From the NCBI GenBank assembly GCA_963971285.1, contig OZ020257.1, forward strand, positions 12,042,602 through 12,106,601: a stretch of DNA of 64,000 nucleotides, given 5' to 3'. Below the pieces are notes generated by a model, which was not told the DNA's origin, ran no database searches, and saw only the letters and a program-made list of their open reading frames with translations. The position numbers and the translations under genes were made by a program. Origin of the DNA: Astropecten irregularis. Its lineage: Eukaryota > Echinodermata > Asteroidea > Paxillosida > Astropectinidae. This document shows, in pieces, positions 1-11,571 of this stretch (positions are counted from its first letter, which is position 1; every line of letters begins with the position of its first letter).

Positions 1-661
1 CCGCATTGGAACAATTATGATGGATGACTCGTGGTAGACATTGATGTTTTCATATTGAACCGGAATGAGTCCATCCTTTAGGCGAGATTTCGCAGGGATG
101 AGACGGGGAGACTTGAATGTTCTATACCCGTTGATTGAATTATCAGGCAAGGACATTTATATGTGTGTGTATGTGTGTTCTGCAATGTCATCTTTATCTT
201 GCCGATCGACAGTCGTTACCATTTCCCGAAGTCATTCTTCATGACTGGGTGAGTCAGTGGAAATGTTGGCATCAAGGGACTCTGGGGCCGAGGAAGATGA
301 GGCAGCAGAGCTAGGGGGAGACACCTTGCTGGTCAATTATTGATGGGGATGTTCGAATCATTTGGGGCAGAACGACAGTTGAAGAGGCGTCACTCACGTT
401 CTGTCTTTGTGGCGGTCGAGAGAGTATGGACATTAATTTTGGATCGCAGGGCTAATGCTGCCTGTAATCTCGATTTCCATTGAAGAAAGTTAAGACAACT
501 TCAGCATCTGGACACAACATGGCTGCCATCATCCACACCGTGCAAGCGCGTATCTCCTGGGACAAAAGCCTTTTTGCACCCATTCACGATCCGCCATTTT
601 GTATCCAAATTTGGCATGCACAGCCCCGTTTCATTAATCTTTATTTGGCTAAAGAGAATGG
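1..661. other. Unassigned sequence
   Basis: No gene or recognisable repeat seen apart from a short TG-rich run near 160-178. A 61-codon frame near 480 has no recognisable similarity and is not called. Confidence 0.5.
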
Positions 662-785
662 ATAAGGCTTTTGGAGATGATTCTGCTGGGATCTAAACGT
701 CAGGCCCTCCTACCTTTGAGCATTTTTATATATTTCTGGTCATTATTTGGTTGATGAGCAATTTGCATATCAGTTAATTAGTTGT
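662..785 (+). mobile_element. Foldback family FB-G, partial copy
   Basis: Carries the right half of a palindromic repeat seen five more times here (8.5, 18.2, 40.6, 54.6 and 60.6 kb). Shared blocks are GGATC followed by AAACG, CAGGCCCTCC, AGCATT, then GGTCATTATTTGG with TTGATGAGCA. The left half is degraded. No coding capacity, so a non-autonomous element. Confidence 0.6.
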
Positions 786-1186
786 ATTAATATTTTTTGC
801 TCTACTTAATTTCTGATCAAAGCCCTGAGCGTAGATGCGATCGACGGAGAAAGTAAAGCACAGATGAGAGGAAGTTAGCATCACGGTAGTCAGACTACGG
901 TATGGGAACTGAGGCCAATTTCATGGCGATGGTATATAAGCACAACAAAAAAATAGCACACAATGGCTTGCTCAATAAAACAAACCACCAATACAAATTT
1001 CATTTGATATTCATGGTCAGCGAACAAAAGCCAAAGAAAAATCACAAGTGAAACACAATACATAGGAATTTGTTGTTAATCCTGTTTTTATAAAGACAGA
1101 AATGTCATGGTTTAATAGCATTTATTGTGCTGAGCAGGGCCGTGACAATGGCCCCTGGTAGCTTCTCCGACCACCGTGACCATTAA

Positions 1187-1224
1187 CTGAAGATGGACCG
1201 AGCCTCCTGCCCGAAACGTCGACG
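1187..1224 (+). other. CTGAAGA...CGAAACGTCG motif (hammerhead-core-like)
   Basis: CTGAAGA is followed by a short imperfect stem-loop and CGAAACGTCGACG. Related arrangements occur at 18051 and 37154. The order CTGANGA, stem, GAAAC is that of the hammerhead ribozyme core, which is known from Penelope-like retroelements. Here the stem is weak, so this may be only a decayed copy or a resemblance. Confidence 0.35.
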
Positions 1225-1381
1225 TGGCCATTCGCACACACAACAGAAGAAAAATAATTATTACCAAATAATAATTTGCCAGTATTGCCACTGATGCATA
1301 TTATTCAGATGAGAATGCAGCATAATTTTAATCTGAGAATGAGACTCCAACAGCCAATGAATAGAGATGGTGTTCACATGA

Positions 1382-1606
1382 GGCTTTTTCACAACACGCT
1401 AAAAAAACAAAACCTCAACCACTCTGAGAAATTCTCTCATGGGTCTGGACCTCGGTCAAAATCTCTCAAGCATTCACCAGGGACGTGGGTCACTCTCAAG
1501 CATTGTTGTCCTTTTACACGATGACACTTTAATTTGTAAGATTTCGCAACCATGAGAGAATTTCTCAATGGTTGAGAGGTTTTTTTTTGCGTCGTGTGAA
1601 AAGGCC
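1382..1606. mobile_element. Foldback MITE FB-M
   Basis: The ends are long inverted repeats. The left arm runs from about 1382 (GGCTTTTTCACAACACGC) through CTCATGG near 1443. The right arm runs from CCATGAGAGAATTTCTCA near 1551 to GTGTGAAAAGGCC at 1606. Arms are about 60 bp with few mismatches and a short loop, giving about 225 bp. A possible 3-bp duplication (ATG) flanks it. No coding capacity. Two overlapping short frames inside (1276-1524 and 1437-1676) are side effects of the palindrome. Confidence 0.75.
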
Positions 1607-2030
1607 TATGACGTCCAGGCTCGAACCAAGGCATCACGTTGTGAACAGCCAGGAAATGGTTTAATGTCCACACCAATCTGACCCACCAGGCAGGGGGAGG
1701 TCCAGGCGACCAGAAAGGGTTACTTTTCCCTCACACTCCGCCCACCTCCACCAGGGCTCAAGTATGACAAACCAATGCCAGCGATCCCAGCCCTGATAAA
1801 TTCTTCTCCTACAAAATTTTAGCCTGTCGATATGGAGCGCTTGCTAAGAGACTCAGCTTGGGTGGAGCTAGATTCGGCTCGAAACCAACGGGAAATAGTG
1901 AACTCCGTGCTTTCTAATACTAAGCATTCACCTTGTTAAGATCTGATCACTGTTCAGGAACCACTGCCACGCCGTGACTCATTCATCTTTCTAGGTTATT
2001 TAAAGTGACGGTGCAGGGATATTCTATCTG

Positions 2031-2044
2031 CTGCCCTCTGTTGG
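2031..2044 (-). promoter_or_regulatory. CTCF-like motif
   Basis: The minus strand reads CCAACAGAGGGCAG, which fits the animal CTCF core CCASYAGRKGGCRS at all but about one position. Match by eye only. One of seven similar sites in the window. Confidence 0.35.
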
Positions 2045-2573
2045 TGAGGAATGGGTATTTCTCAGATTTCATTTTTAAGTCTCAGGTGCATTTTTCAGAC
2101 GTTCTTCTGCGACGTCACAGACCTGGATTTTGGCAACCTAGATCGTTTAAACTACTTGGTGCCATCAAAGCAAAGAAAAATCAGACAACTACAGTTTTGA
2201 ATTGAATTTGTTTCATAAACATAAACAATGGTTTTAAATTGATTGAAAGGCAACAAAGCTACCACTTTATGTGATGTATTTGGTGGAAAATGGGGGAAAT
2301 GGAAACTTATGAATTTGGCTAAACCATTAACATTAGTTTTTGGTCTGCCATACCAACGAGATATTTGTAACTATATACTATAATTCATATACTATCTCGT
2401 TTGCACAGGGAAAGCGGTGCTGCAACGAAAATAAAGGGCCTTTCAAATCAGAAAACATCACAGCGATGCAAGAAAGGAGTAAGAGCACCAATAAGTAATG
2501 TTTAGCCATCATTTGAAATGTTGAACACGTGAAACTAGTAAACTATTACTACTGCCCACATGGGCTTTAAATA

Positions 2574-2587
2574 CTGCCCTCTGTTGA
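2574..2587 (-). promoter_or_regulatory. CTCF-like motif
   Basis: The minus strand reads TCAACAGAGGGCAG, nearly the same as the site at 2031 and in the same orientation about 540 bp away. Confidence 0.33.
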
Positions 2588-2776
2588 TCGAATGAAGACA
2601 GGTTTTGTTCGTAAGCCGCCAGCGAAATGAGAATGGCCGAAATTAAGGCATTTTTAAATCTCTTTTATTTGTTTAATTAAACTAGAACAGCGAAGCTGTC
2701 ATGGCTCGCTGCAGCCTTACGTGCAGTCACAAACATGATAGCAAACACCCATCGATCACACACACAACCATCCCCA

Positions 2777-3290
2777 AAAAATTTCAACATTTTGAAACAA
2801 TAAAAAATACTTTAACATTTTTCATTTATAATAATAACAACATTATTTTTGACAACGCACAAATCCCCCCCCCCAAAAAAAAAAATCAAAATTTTGAAAC
2901 AATAGAAAAAACTTCAATATTTTAAAACAATAGAAAAAAATTCAACATCTTTCATTTACAAAAATCTCAAGATTATTTTGGACAACACACCCATTCAAAA
3001 AAAAAAAAAATCAACATTTTGAAACAATAGAAAAAACTTCAACATTTTGAAACAATAGAAACAACTTCAACATTTTCCATCTACAATAATAACAACATTA
3101 TTTTGGACAACACACCCATTCCAAAAAAAAAAATAAAATAAAAATAAAATAAACATTTTGAAACAATAGAAAAAACTTCAACATTTTGAAACAATAGAAA
3201 CAAATTCAACATTTTCCATTTACAATAATAACAACATTATTTTGGACAACGCACCCATAAAAAAAAATCTAAAAAATTGGGGTTCAAGCA
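2777..3290 (+). repeat. Core tandem repeat of the Helentron-like element, about four units
   Basis: Units of roughly 100-135 bp, starting near 2777, 2879, 3011 and 3150. Each carries one or two blocks of CATTTTGAAACAATAGAAA, then CAACATTTTCCATTTACAA, AACATTATTTTGGACAAC and an A-rich junction of variable length. Units 3 and 4 are most alike. Length variation lies mostly in the A- and C-tracts, as expected of slippage. Confidence 0.85.
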
Positions 3291-3317
3291 CATACTAAAA
3301 AACTTTAACATTTCAAA

Positions 3318-3376
3318 AGGACGGCCGGACGGCCGGACGGACGGACGGCCGGACGGACGGACAGACGGACGGAAAT
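3318..3376 (+). repeat. GGAC-type tetranucleotide tract
   Basis: Imperfect GGAC/GGCC run between the core repeats and the 3' terminal hairpin. It is the microsatellite block expected near the 3' end of pearl-type elements. Confidence 0.85.
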
Positions 3377-3415
3377 CGGTATTACATAGACTCGCACTGC
3401 TTCGCAGCAGCTCGC

Positions 3416-4796
3416 CAAAAAGAAGAAAATAGGTTTTTCTTTTTTCAGGATACGTGTGCGCCAGTGGATGTGAAAATTAGCGGTTTGAAAAAGGAGCTTT
3501 TTCGAACCTTCAAAAACCTGTCAATAACCGGTGATGCATAGCTCCCGTTACCCCAAACGGGAGCCCCAATGGACTAGGCAGCGGTAATGATCTGTGACGA
3601 GGATTCTGATGAGTCCTCTGGGTTTTGTCACCGTTTGATCTCAGTCAGGGCAGGTACATTTTATGGAGTCTTATCTCAGGGATACGGACACTGAATCTCA
3701 TCCACCACCAGGCGTAAAAGAGATCAACAGCTTCCATAAGCAATTAGATTCAAAAGCCAGCTGAGGTAGAACATTCATCTAAATGGAGGTTCCGATCCTT
3801 ACTCTATGTTCCGATTTCGTTCGTTAATTAAAATCAATAACGTGGGCCTGGCTTGATTACACGGTTGGTTGTGAGCGTGGGGTCCCACCGGATACCCACT
3901 TCCTTGCCTCACGCTCATAGTCACCGTACAGGGTTAGGTTCACCGCCTGGTAGCCGTTAACACTTGGTGGTGAACCGAAGCGGCGGCACTCACAGATCCC
4001 ATCCAGCCGAAGAGCCCATTTGAGGGATTTTCGTGGACCCCAAGGAAGTTGCAGCAAATTGTTGTTTGTGTTATGGGCGGGACCTGGCCGGCAGAGAGTT
4101 GGGAGGCATTCCAGCTACACTCGAAAGGAAAACAAGTTTAACGCAACACCAATTTCAGCAGTGTATAGGCCTACATCATATCGCTTGATGCGATCTTGCA
4201 AGACAAAATAGGTGGCTTGTTGTACAAACCAGAATCATCATGATAATATTATTATCATCAATGTACTAAGATGTAAACTGGTTATCATCTGTCGGCTGAA
4301 ACATGAACTACGATTCTGGGAGATCTTGATGGCGTAAATATAAAATGATTTTGCGAAGGGCAATGACCTCTGACCTTGTAATAATTTTACGATTTTCAGA
4401 TTATAGAACTCGTGGCAGTGAATGTACGCCGCTGTCCTCTGAAATCTTCGTCTATTACGTTCTCGGATAACGCAGATTATCAGCAATTTGAACGAATTTG
4501 ATCACTTGTCTTGAAACTCCTGATCCTTGCCAAATGAACAGTGTGGGTCTTGCCGTCATGCCCGGTGTCTTTTCACTCTTCATTGTTGCACTGACACGTA
4601 CGGTTTCCTAACTTGACGAGTATCACTCGTTTGATTTCCATCAGAAACGCCAGGACAATTTAAAACCAGACACACCGGAGATGGCCAATTTTACGACGTG
4701 CCGTCTTGCTCCCAAATCGGCTGTCACTACGGGCATATTGAGACAGGCGTGGGGCACGGACAAGACATTCTCACGTTCCCTCCGTTAGTTTGTTCT
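3416..4796. other. Unassigned sequence
   Basis: No gene or family repeat recognised. Short frames (up to 82 codons) lack recognisable motifs. One TAGGCCTA 8-mer lies near 4166. Confidence 0.45.
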
Positions 4797-5010
4797 GGGG
4801 CCAATTTCATAGAAGTAGAATGTCAAGTCTTCCTTGATCAAAATAGGACTATACCAACCAAATTTTCATGTGATGTTTAATACTTTTGGCTTGTATTTGG
4901 CCATTGTTTGCTGAGCATAATATTCACAATTGCAATGAGTTTTGGCTGGCATACTGATTTTATAGACAAAGGCTTTTGGTGCTTAAAGCAGCTCTATGAA
5001 ATTGGCGCCA
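4797..5010 (+). mobile_element. Foldback MITE FB-E, copy 1
   Basis: Begins GGGGCCAATTTCATAGAAG and ends GCAGCTCTATGAAATTGGCG, an imperfect inverted pair. Interior blocks TTGATCAAA, CATGTGATGTTTA and CACAATTGCAATGAGTTTT recur in the copy at 42.0 kb. About 214 bp, no coding capacity. Confidence 0.75.
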
Positions 5011-5247
5011 GGTTGTTGGATGATGATATACGTGCTCTGAGTTGTATAAAAAAAACCGTAATAGCCCAACTCGATAACATCTTTTCCGGTACACGTGGCA
5101 TTTGAATTATGCCACGAAACATTACAATATTTCCCAATACGTGCTCCAGTCTTGTAATTTGAAATACTTATTTGAATTCATCCTCCCAAAAATTCGTAAA
5201 TTTAAGTGAATCCGTGAGAGTTGATTCTTTTAAACTGACCAGTATCT

Positions 5248-5262
5248 CCGATAGAGGGCGTC
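5248..5262 (+). promoter_or_regulatory. CTCF-like motif
   Basis: CCGATAGAGGGCGTC fits the CTCF core CCRNYAGRGGGCR. A second GCCCTCT lies in inverted orientation about 20 bp downstream (5274-5280), so the pair may simply be a small palindrome. Confidence 0.33.
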
Positions 5263-5769
5263 CAGGGTACCGCGCCCTCTGTCGACCAGGGTCGATTTCT
5301 TTCACTCACAAACAGAAAATGAAGCAGATCTTCTGTATTACCTATCAGAAGTAATGTTGGTGTCCAAAATGCTATTCCTGCAGTGGCCAGGCTTGTTTTT
5401 CCCCCTCCACTGGAAACAGGAATGAAACTAACAATAATAATGAAATAGATTGAACATGAAGTGTGGTACCGAGATACCTGCAAAGATATGACGCTGAAAA
5501 TGAAGATGAGGAACCGCTGATTTAGACGAGCAGACGCTCCGACTGGTCCCGTAACAGGTCTGTTCCGCTTCAGTTTGTGGCATAACACGGGGGTGGGAGG
5601 ATTTAGGGTATCGGGGGAAAAATCATGCACCTCTAGTATCTGGCGCATCAGACTGGGTGGGGAGTCGAGGTCTGGATGAAATGGGTGGCTCTAGTCCCAT
5701 TCGAAAAATCAAACTCTTTAAAGAGACTCGGAAGAGAATTCGAAGCTTGCAAGCATGTGAGACGAGACA

Positions 5770-6140
5770 TGACGAGTTTGCTGACAAACAAGCACAAGCC
5801 CTGAGCATCGAGCCGAAGCCCCAAGCCAAAATGACAAGCCACAACCACCGGTTTCGAAGCCCAGATACCGGCAGAGTCTATCAGACAAAGGGTAAAGATG
5901 CTGCCGTTACAACTTGCTGACATGCTGACCAACAAACACAGGCCTCAAATGAGCAACGAGCCGAAGCCCAATCCAAATGACAAGCTAAATATCACAGCCC
6001 GAAGCCACAACTAAACGTCAGAGCATGAAGCCACAGCCAAACACCAGAGCCCGAAGCCACAGCCAACGCGGCCTCGAAGCCCATCAGAGCCGTAACAAAA
6101 TTGGAAGTCCAAGCCGAAGCTCAAGTCGAAACCGACATCA
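5770..6140 (+). repeat. Degenerate short-unit repeat (CCGAAGCC-rich)
   Basis: The word GAAGCC, usually as CCGAAGCC or TCGAAGCC, recurs at irregular 20-70-bp spacing with surrounding CAGAGC, CACAACC and CCAAGCC. This is a decayed simple or minisatellite region. No frame stays open across it, so it is not read as a repetitive protein. Confidence 0.45.
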
Positions 6141-6983
6141 ATCTAAAGAAAGTGGCTGTGGATCTCGATAGAAATCTTTATCACACCCGGCATCAATACA
6201 ACTTATACTCCTGTCCTCAAATAACATTACCCGCACCATTCACATTATATTTATCTCCCTAGAATCGCAGCCACCGTACTTTCCAGATTGAAACACCTGC
6301 TGAAAATATCACGTATTTAGACCGTGTGTATAAACTAGTTTAATATTTGCACATGTCCATGGACCCAAATGATAAACATCTGTAATTTATCCAAAGGATA
6401 ATGCGAACTGACTCGAATTTTCCAGAATCTTTTCAACAAATCACAGGCAAAGGATTTCCCGCGCTGAACGCTTTTGACAACCACAAAATGACTGTTGCTA
6501 ACATGGGCTGAACAGTGCTAAGGCGGCTGGATGTTGACGCCACAAGTAATATTGATTAATCTTCAAGGAATTGAACTCTTTCTTAGTTTTGGAGATAATG
6601 AAATCAAGATTTTTGTAGAAATGAAACACAGAGTTTTGTGAGCATTGACAACTCACTCGTGTCACTGATATCCTTACATCGGTATTACTTACAGACTCGG
6701 GCAGTCTACCAGACAAATAGTTAAAACTGCTGCCATTATAACTTATAATTTGCCTCACTTCTCAACTTATTAAGCTCCCGATTCAAGCATTCCGTAGACA
6801 TCTCAGCTTCCTGAATAATGAGACACACCTAAGATGCAGTTAAGCGAAATTCGCAAATTATTAATTCTAACCCAACTGCCCTACTCTAATCCTAGTTATA
6901 TACTGTATAGGTACCCTTTTTACCCTGAAGTTGAGAGAAACAACAACTACCAAGGCCTCTCCTCGACGACACGAACAACACCC
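6141..6983. other. Unassigned sequence
   Basis: No gene recognised. About 50 bp at 6698-6750 (CAGACAAA, then TGCTGCC and ACTT) resembles 5874-5920, so both may be pieces of one unrecognised repeat. Confidence 0.4.
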
Positions 6984-7068
6984 GTGGCTGGACTCGAACC
7001 GGCAACCTGTGGAATCCATCACAGAGGTTTTGATTTCTCAAGCACTGGTCACTTGGCCATGCAACTGC
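6984..7068 (-). mobile_element. tRNA-Ser-like SINE head
   Basis: The minus strand reads TTGCATGGCCAAGTGACCAG (A-box-like), an anticodon-arm-like region, a possible long variable arm (CTGTGATGGATTCCACAG), and a B box GGTTCGAGTCC. The long variable arm favours a class II (Ser-like) ancestor. The acceptor arms do not pair well, so it is a SINE head or pseudogene. A possible body continues toward 6925. Confidence 0.6.
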
Positions 7069-7214
7069 TCACAAGCAGTACGTCAAGTAATATTCACAAT
7101 TAGTCTATTAGACTATTACACTTCCTATTGTTTACACGTTCTTTCCCCAGTCTAATCCTATAATTCAAGTGTGCATAATGCTTTGCAACTATACAGTATA
7201 TTTATAATACTGGC

Positions 7215-7473
7215 TTAAAGGTATAATACATGATTGGCAAAGGTCACAGAACAGCACTCACACTTTGTCTGATCAAACATATACGCCTTTATAACTAATA
7301 ATAATAATAAATCTGTGAAAATTTAAGCTCAATCGGACACCTGAGTCACAAGAAAATAGCGAAAACCGACAAAATTCTTATTTCAGTCGGAAATATTTTT
7401 AATGGTATGTTTCTACCAGCACCACCTTCATACCCTGAAAGTTATGCGTAAATTTGTGAACATTTACCTTTAA
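7215..7473 (-). mobile_element. TTAA-B MITE, copy 6 (internally deleted)
   Basis: TTAA at 7215-7218 followed by AGGTATAATACATGATTGG, and TTACCT before TTAA at 7470-7473. The right part has CATACCCTGAAAGTTATGCG, the shared block of TTAA-A and TTAA-B, here on the minus strand. At 259 bp it is shorter than the 385-417 bp of the full TTAA-B copies. Confidence 0.8.
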
Positions 7474-8454
7474 GTGGCTGTAACTTATGTTGGCGTATAA
7501 AAATATGAAAGGCAAGCTTTAATATGAATCCGAATAAGTCACGTATAATGTACACTACACAGACGATGCCATAACAATAACCAGACTCGGTCTGCCACTT
7601 CCTTGCCGAGGTATAAAACAAAGCGTGACCGTCACGAACAATACAAAGATAAGTCAAGCTGAGGTTACGCAGTTGTATATATTATGTCACGCGGGGAATG
7701 AAAGTTTTAAAAAAGATCAGGTTATACAAGATGATAAGTCACCAGAGAGGGCGGTTCCGAGACTTCAGTGCCAACATCTGACATTTACTGAACTTTTTGT
7801 TGATTGTGATTCTCGTTGGCATGTGACAATTAAAGTTCGTTAGCGCGCCAACTATTTGTGGGTCTTTTCGTCTCCCCCAAGTCCGGCGAGTGACAGCGGG
7901 CGGGATCAGACGCATTTTTTTCCGGGGCGGCTCTGCGACTCGGTCTTTGTTCCTCATTACAACCCCGGCTCTTTTCCCCCTCCCTTATCGCCCCCATCTT
8001 TCAGACGCCTTTTGTTTTGGGCAGGGAACCGTCGGGGGAATTTCAGTGGAATTAGCGCCAACATGACTCAGTTGCGCGGGCTGGAAGAAGTGAAAAAAAA
8101 ACTTGAACAAAAATAAATAAATAAAAGCTGCACTATATAACTTCGTTTGGGAATACGTGGAGGTCTCTGAAGTCTTCTTTTTTTTTCCTGTCAAAGTTCT
8201 TTCAAGTCAGTAAGAGAAGCCGACCAACTTTATTTTTCTTCACCGATTGTGGCGCTATACAAGGATTGAATGTAAAGCTAACAAATTGATACATGATTCG
8301 CGTTATTGAAGGATTAGAATCGTGTGGCGATACCGGAATACAACAAGTCAATGCACTGGCTGTGCATTTGCATTCTGCACTGGCTGAAAACCAACACTTT
8401 GCATGGCACGTCTGGTGCTTTGATAGGCCCCACGCTTTGGTCGTGATGGCAGGA
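7474..8454. other. Unassigned sequence with a GC-richer block
   Basis: No gene recognised. 7840-8070 is clearly richer in G+C than its surroundings and free of recognised repeats, which could mark an exon, promoter or conserved non-coding block. The 86-codon frame at 7856-8116 has no motif I recognise. Confidence 0.4.
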
Positions 8455-8560
8455 TTTGAGGGAGCTAGATCTTGCCAGAGAATGAAAATGTCATATCCCC
8501 TCCAAACTCGGAGAATTTCTGGTCATTTATTTGGTTGATGAGCAGTTTTCTGCACTTCAT
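8455..8560 (+). mobile_element. FB-G, degraded right end
   Basis: Shares GAATTTCTGGTCATTTATTT and GGTTGATGAGCAG with the right flank of the FB-G copy at 662-785. Its left part is badly decayed. Confidence 0.45.
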
Positions 8561-8720
8561 TGCTTTAAGAGGCACCTTTTGCTGCATGTGCAGAAAATTA
8601 TGGTATAGGATCAAATATGATTTCGAAGAAAGGATTTAGTAGTTTCCTCCAAAGTTATTAGTTTTCAAATATTGAAGAAACAAAATTAATCAGCTAAAAC
8701 AATAATTAATCGAGTTAGCT

Positions 8721-8893
8721 AGCTCGGTGGCCTATAGAGGCATGGCATCTGCACTAGTATAAGCAGGAGGTCGATCGTGGGTTCGAATCCCACCTGAGCC
8801 AGCATGTGATTTTTTCACGTGCTTTCACAAGCACTGAATATGCAGTGCTCATCCACGTCTGTGTCTGTGAAGGGTAAGCCTAATTTGCATATT
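8721..8893 (+). mobile_element. tRNA-derived SINE, copy 1
   Basis: tRNA-like head with A-box region (AGCTCGGTGGCCTATAGAGG) and a canonical B box (GGGTTCGAATCCCACC), followed by a tRNA-unrelated body with an inverted pair (CACGTGCTTTCACAAGCACT). Ends at AAGCCTAATTTGCATATT. A second copy lies inverted at 41.7 kb with the same two ends, which defines the element at about 165-175 bp. Ends TTTGCATATT rather than poly(A). Confidence 0.8.
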
Positions 8894-9935
8894 ATCTATT
8901 TCCCAACCAAAATCGTTTAATATTCATGAACATTAATCATCTTAAAATGATAACTGTACAAAATAAATCCAAGATGTCGATAAATTCAACTGTTGATGAA
9001 ACATAATGTTATGTTAAGACATATTGAAGAAGGAGGCGATTAACTCAGGCTACCCGAAATATAGTATGCCTTGATGCAGAATCAGGCCTAACGCTTGGAG
9101 CGAAACGCGGGCCGAGCTCTTTGGGAAGAACCAAAGCATAGTCAGATAGTTCGGCGAAGGGCATATGATTAACGGGGCTGCTATACTCCATGACAACGGC
9201 GAATAACGATAGGAGATTGTCCGTGAACTGGGCACCCTTCCTTAGTCTAGCTATATACCTGCCGTCTGCATAGGCCCTACCGCTAATCTGTCATCTGATA
9301 ACGGTGCAGAGTAAAGCACAACCACTTAATACACGAAAACATCTACAAGGGGGTCCCATTCCCCATCGCTGATTCATTTACAAGAATTCTCCAAAACCAG
9401 CAACCCGAACCCTGTCGACTTGACTTTTAGTTGTAGTGGTTTGCGTCTATAGGATATTTGTTTCAAATGAAAATGTGTAAAACAAAAAGTGACCTTTCTT
9501 CGCTTGGTTTGGCAGACCACAATTAAAATATGATAATCAGACATTTCAAGAATGCCCACCCATAAAAGAACACCTCTCTGATTTTATTTGACTGTTTGGA
9601 AACCGGACTAAGGGCAACGAGGCAACGAGTCTGAAGTGTTTGTACAAATATTTATGTGGGATCCGGGCCCCTGGAAGGAAACACTACCACAGTCGCAATT
9701 ATAAAATGTTTCCAGCCGACAATCCGTAACAATAACTTGATCAAGTGCCCGAGGGACCGGGTTCTAATTTGACTGACACCACCAATTCAGGTCAAATCTG
9801 TTGACGAGGAACCAACCTCAAAACCTCAAATCTCCACTAAAAAACACCACAAAGTCTCTCCGATTGACACACAAAAAAGTAATTTAACAACACTGATGGA
9901 AATTCCAAGGCTTTTAAGTCCACGAAACCAAATGT
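8894..9935. other. Unassigned sequence
   Basis: No gene or repeat family recognised. Only short frames occur. Confidence 0.45.
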
Positions 9936-10295
9936 TTAAAGGTAATATCATACTTTAGTTTTTGTCAAAGAAATACAGATTCAAGAAAATATCAAGAAAG
10001 ATACAGTAACAGTCATCTGTGAAAGATTTCGGTCCCATACGGTGCCCACATTTTGAGAAAACAGTGAAAAACGGCCACAGTTTTCTAAACCTTTTCTCTG
10101 TTATTTTTTATCTTTAAAACATGAAAAATAATTTTTCGTCATTGGTATGTCTCTTTTCTGGATAAATACAGCATTTCAGGCAGAAACATTTTTACGGCAT
10201 GTTCCTACCATCACCATCTTTATACCCTGTAAGTTACAGGTAAATCTCTGATTTCTGTTTCGGTATGCTACCAAAGTATATGATACTACCTTTAA
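9936..10295 (-). mobile_element. TTAA-A MITE, copy 1
   Basis: TTAA at both ends (9936-9939 and 10292-10295). Inside are AGGTAATATCATACTTTAG at the left and GATACTACCT at the right, making the inverted ends. Interior marks: CAGTCATCTGTGAAAG, CCCATACGGTGCCCAC, TATACCCTGTAAGTTA. 360 bp, non-coding. TTAA duplications are typical of piggyBac-type transposition, so this is probably a piggyBac-mobilised MITE; no transposase is present to confirm it. Confidence 0.85.
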
Positions 10296-10676
10296 TACCA
10301 ATATTTTGTCGCAAGTTCTTGTCGTGTTGTGTTGTGTTCAGGCAATATTAAAGATGGATTGTAAAAGCTATACCGATAGGCTATTTGGGACATTTCTATA
10401 AATCCAACTCACTTCACAGTGAACCGACGACGAAAAGGTTAACGAATGACTGTTACAGTAACACCACATCACCAAGTGAGCTATTCAGTCCGATGTTGGC
10501 ACTGTTCCAAATTTTCAATCGTTTCCTTTGTTGCTCGGAAGCTGATATAATTATAGTTACAAGCGAATTTCCAGAAGTCATGAAAGTGCATACAACATGT
10601 AATGTAGCAAATCTGAGCAACTCTGCGAAATGTAATTAACCGATCGAATTGTAAACTCACTTCCAAAAAAACACCC
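10296..10676. other. Unassigned sequence
   Basis: Spacer between a TTAA-A and an FB-D element. The 84-codon frame at 10385-10639 has no recognisable features. Confidence 0.4.
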
Positions 10677-10822
10677 GGGGTCGATGAGTTCACTAAACTC
10701 ATCGTAACTTACCATTAATTTATTCGTACGAATATGATGCATTGCAGCCCTACGTTGGTACGATGGGTTATCCTTCGTAACTCGAGTTACGATCGGTCAT
10801 AGGTCTTCGTGAAATCGACCCC
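10677..10822. mobile_element. Foldback MITE FB-D, copy 1
   Basis: GGGGTCGATGAG at the left and CTTCGTGAAATCGACCCC at the right form inverted ends. Interior: AACTCATCGTAACTTACC, GATGCATTGCAGCCCTACG, CCTTCGTAACTCGAGTTACG. 146 bp. Five copies in this window, three flanked by a full GGGG/CCCC pair or nearly so. Confidence 0.8.
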
Positions 10823-11016
10823 TGGTATTCTAAAGCATTCATAAATATTGATGTATGATTCTAGAGCAAAGGGACCGAAAATAGACATACCACCTATCCA
10901 ATTTGACTTGCCTACGAAAGATTTTTGTGGTTTTTATCAATGGTATCATGATTGCAAAATACCAAAACTTACATTATATTTTCAGTCATGAAAGGAGAGG
11001 AGTTCAGTGACCTCAG

Positions 11017-11305
11017 TAAGGGGAGGTAATATCATACTTTGTTTTTTTGTTAAAGAAATGCAGATCCATGTGCAAAAATATCAAGAAAGATACAGTAACA
11101 GTCATCTGTGATAATTTCAGTCCCATACGGTGCCCAGTTTTTGAGAAAACAGTGAAAAATACCCACAGTATCTATTCACATGAGGAGTTTTGATCTTGCT
11201 GAGATCAAAACAATTTTTGGTCAATACACTTTTTTGGATGAATACAGCATTTCCGACGGAGAAATATTAACGGTAGTTTCCACCATCTTTATACCCTGTG
11301 AGTGC
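11017..11305 (-). mobile_element. TTAA-A MITE, copy 2 (3' truncated)
   Basis: Starts at GGAGGTAATATCATACTTTG without a clean TTAA and contains CCCATACGGTGCCCAG and a central GATC hairpin. It stops soon after TTTATACCCTGTGAG, so the far terminus is missing. Confidence 0.75.
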
Positions 11306-11571
11306 ATTTTGTGTTTCTCAATGATTTACAACTGTTTACCATAAATTTATATTTGCTTTCGTTCCAATAATACGTATGAATACATATCAAATTGTATGTT
11401 GGTCTCTTCAACAGGTTGTGAGGATACTGTGAAGGCTACATTAGTAATAAACAAGCGTATTGAAATCAGTCATGCGTTGGTTGTACATTGTATTTATATT
11501 AACATGAACCTGAAGTTTATTTGACATTGAAATGTGAGGTTTATTGTATAAACCTTTGAACACTTTTATTG

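Larger units (their letters stand above)
1607..2678. other. Unassigned sequence
   Basis: No gene or family repeat recognised. It contains two CTCF-like motifs, listed separately. Confidence 0.45.
2679..3415 (+). mobile_element. Helentron-associated (pearl/Tsp-like) non-autonomous element
   Basis: The layout runs: a 5' flank rich in small palindromes (AGAACAGCGAAGCTGTC near 2685), about four core tandem units, a GGAC-type tetranucleotide tract, and a short 3' end with hairpin CTGCTTCGCAG before AGCTCGCC. This order matches what is known of mollusc pearl elements, sea urchin Tsp and Drosophila SGM, non-autonomous Helitron/Helentron relatives. I see no protein-coding part. The boundaries are approximate because I cannot compare other copies. 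Confidence 0.6.

Noticed and set aside
2777-3290. CRISPR array
   Set aside because: The unit is A+T-rich, of variable length and fully repetitive without unique spacers; eukaryotic context.
5202-5648. 148-codon minus-strand frame, the longest in the window
   Set aside because: No recognised domain; this length is expected by chance in 64 kb.
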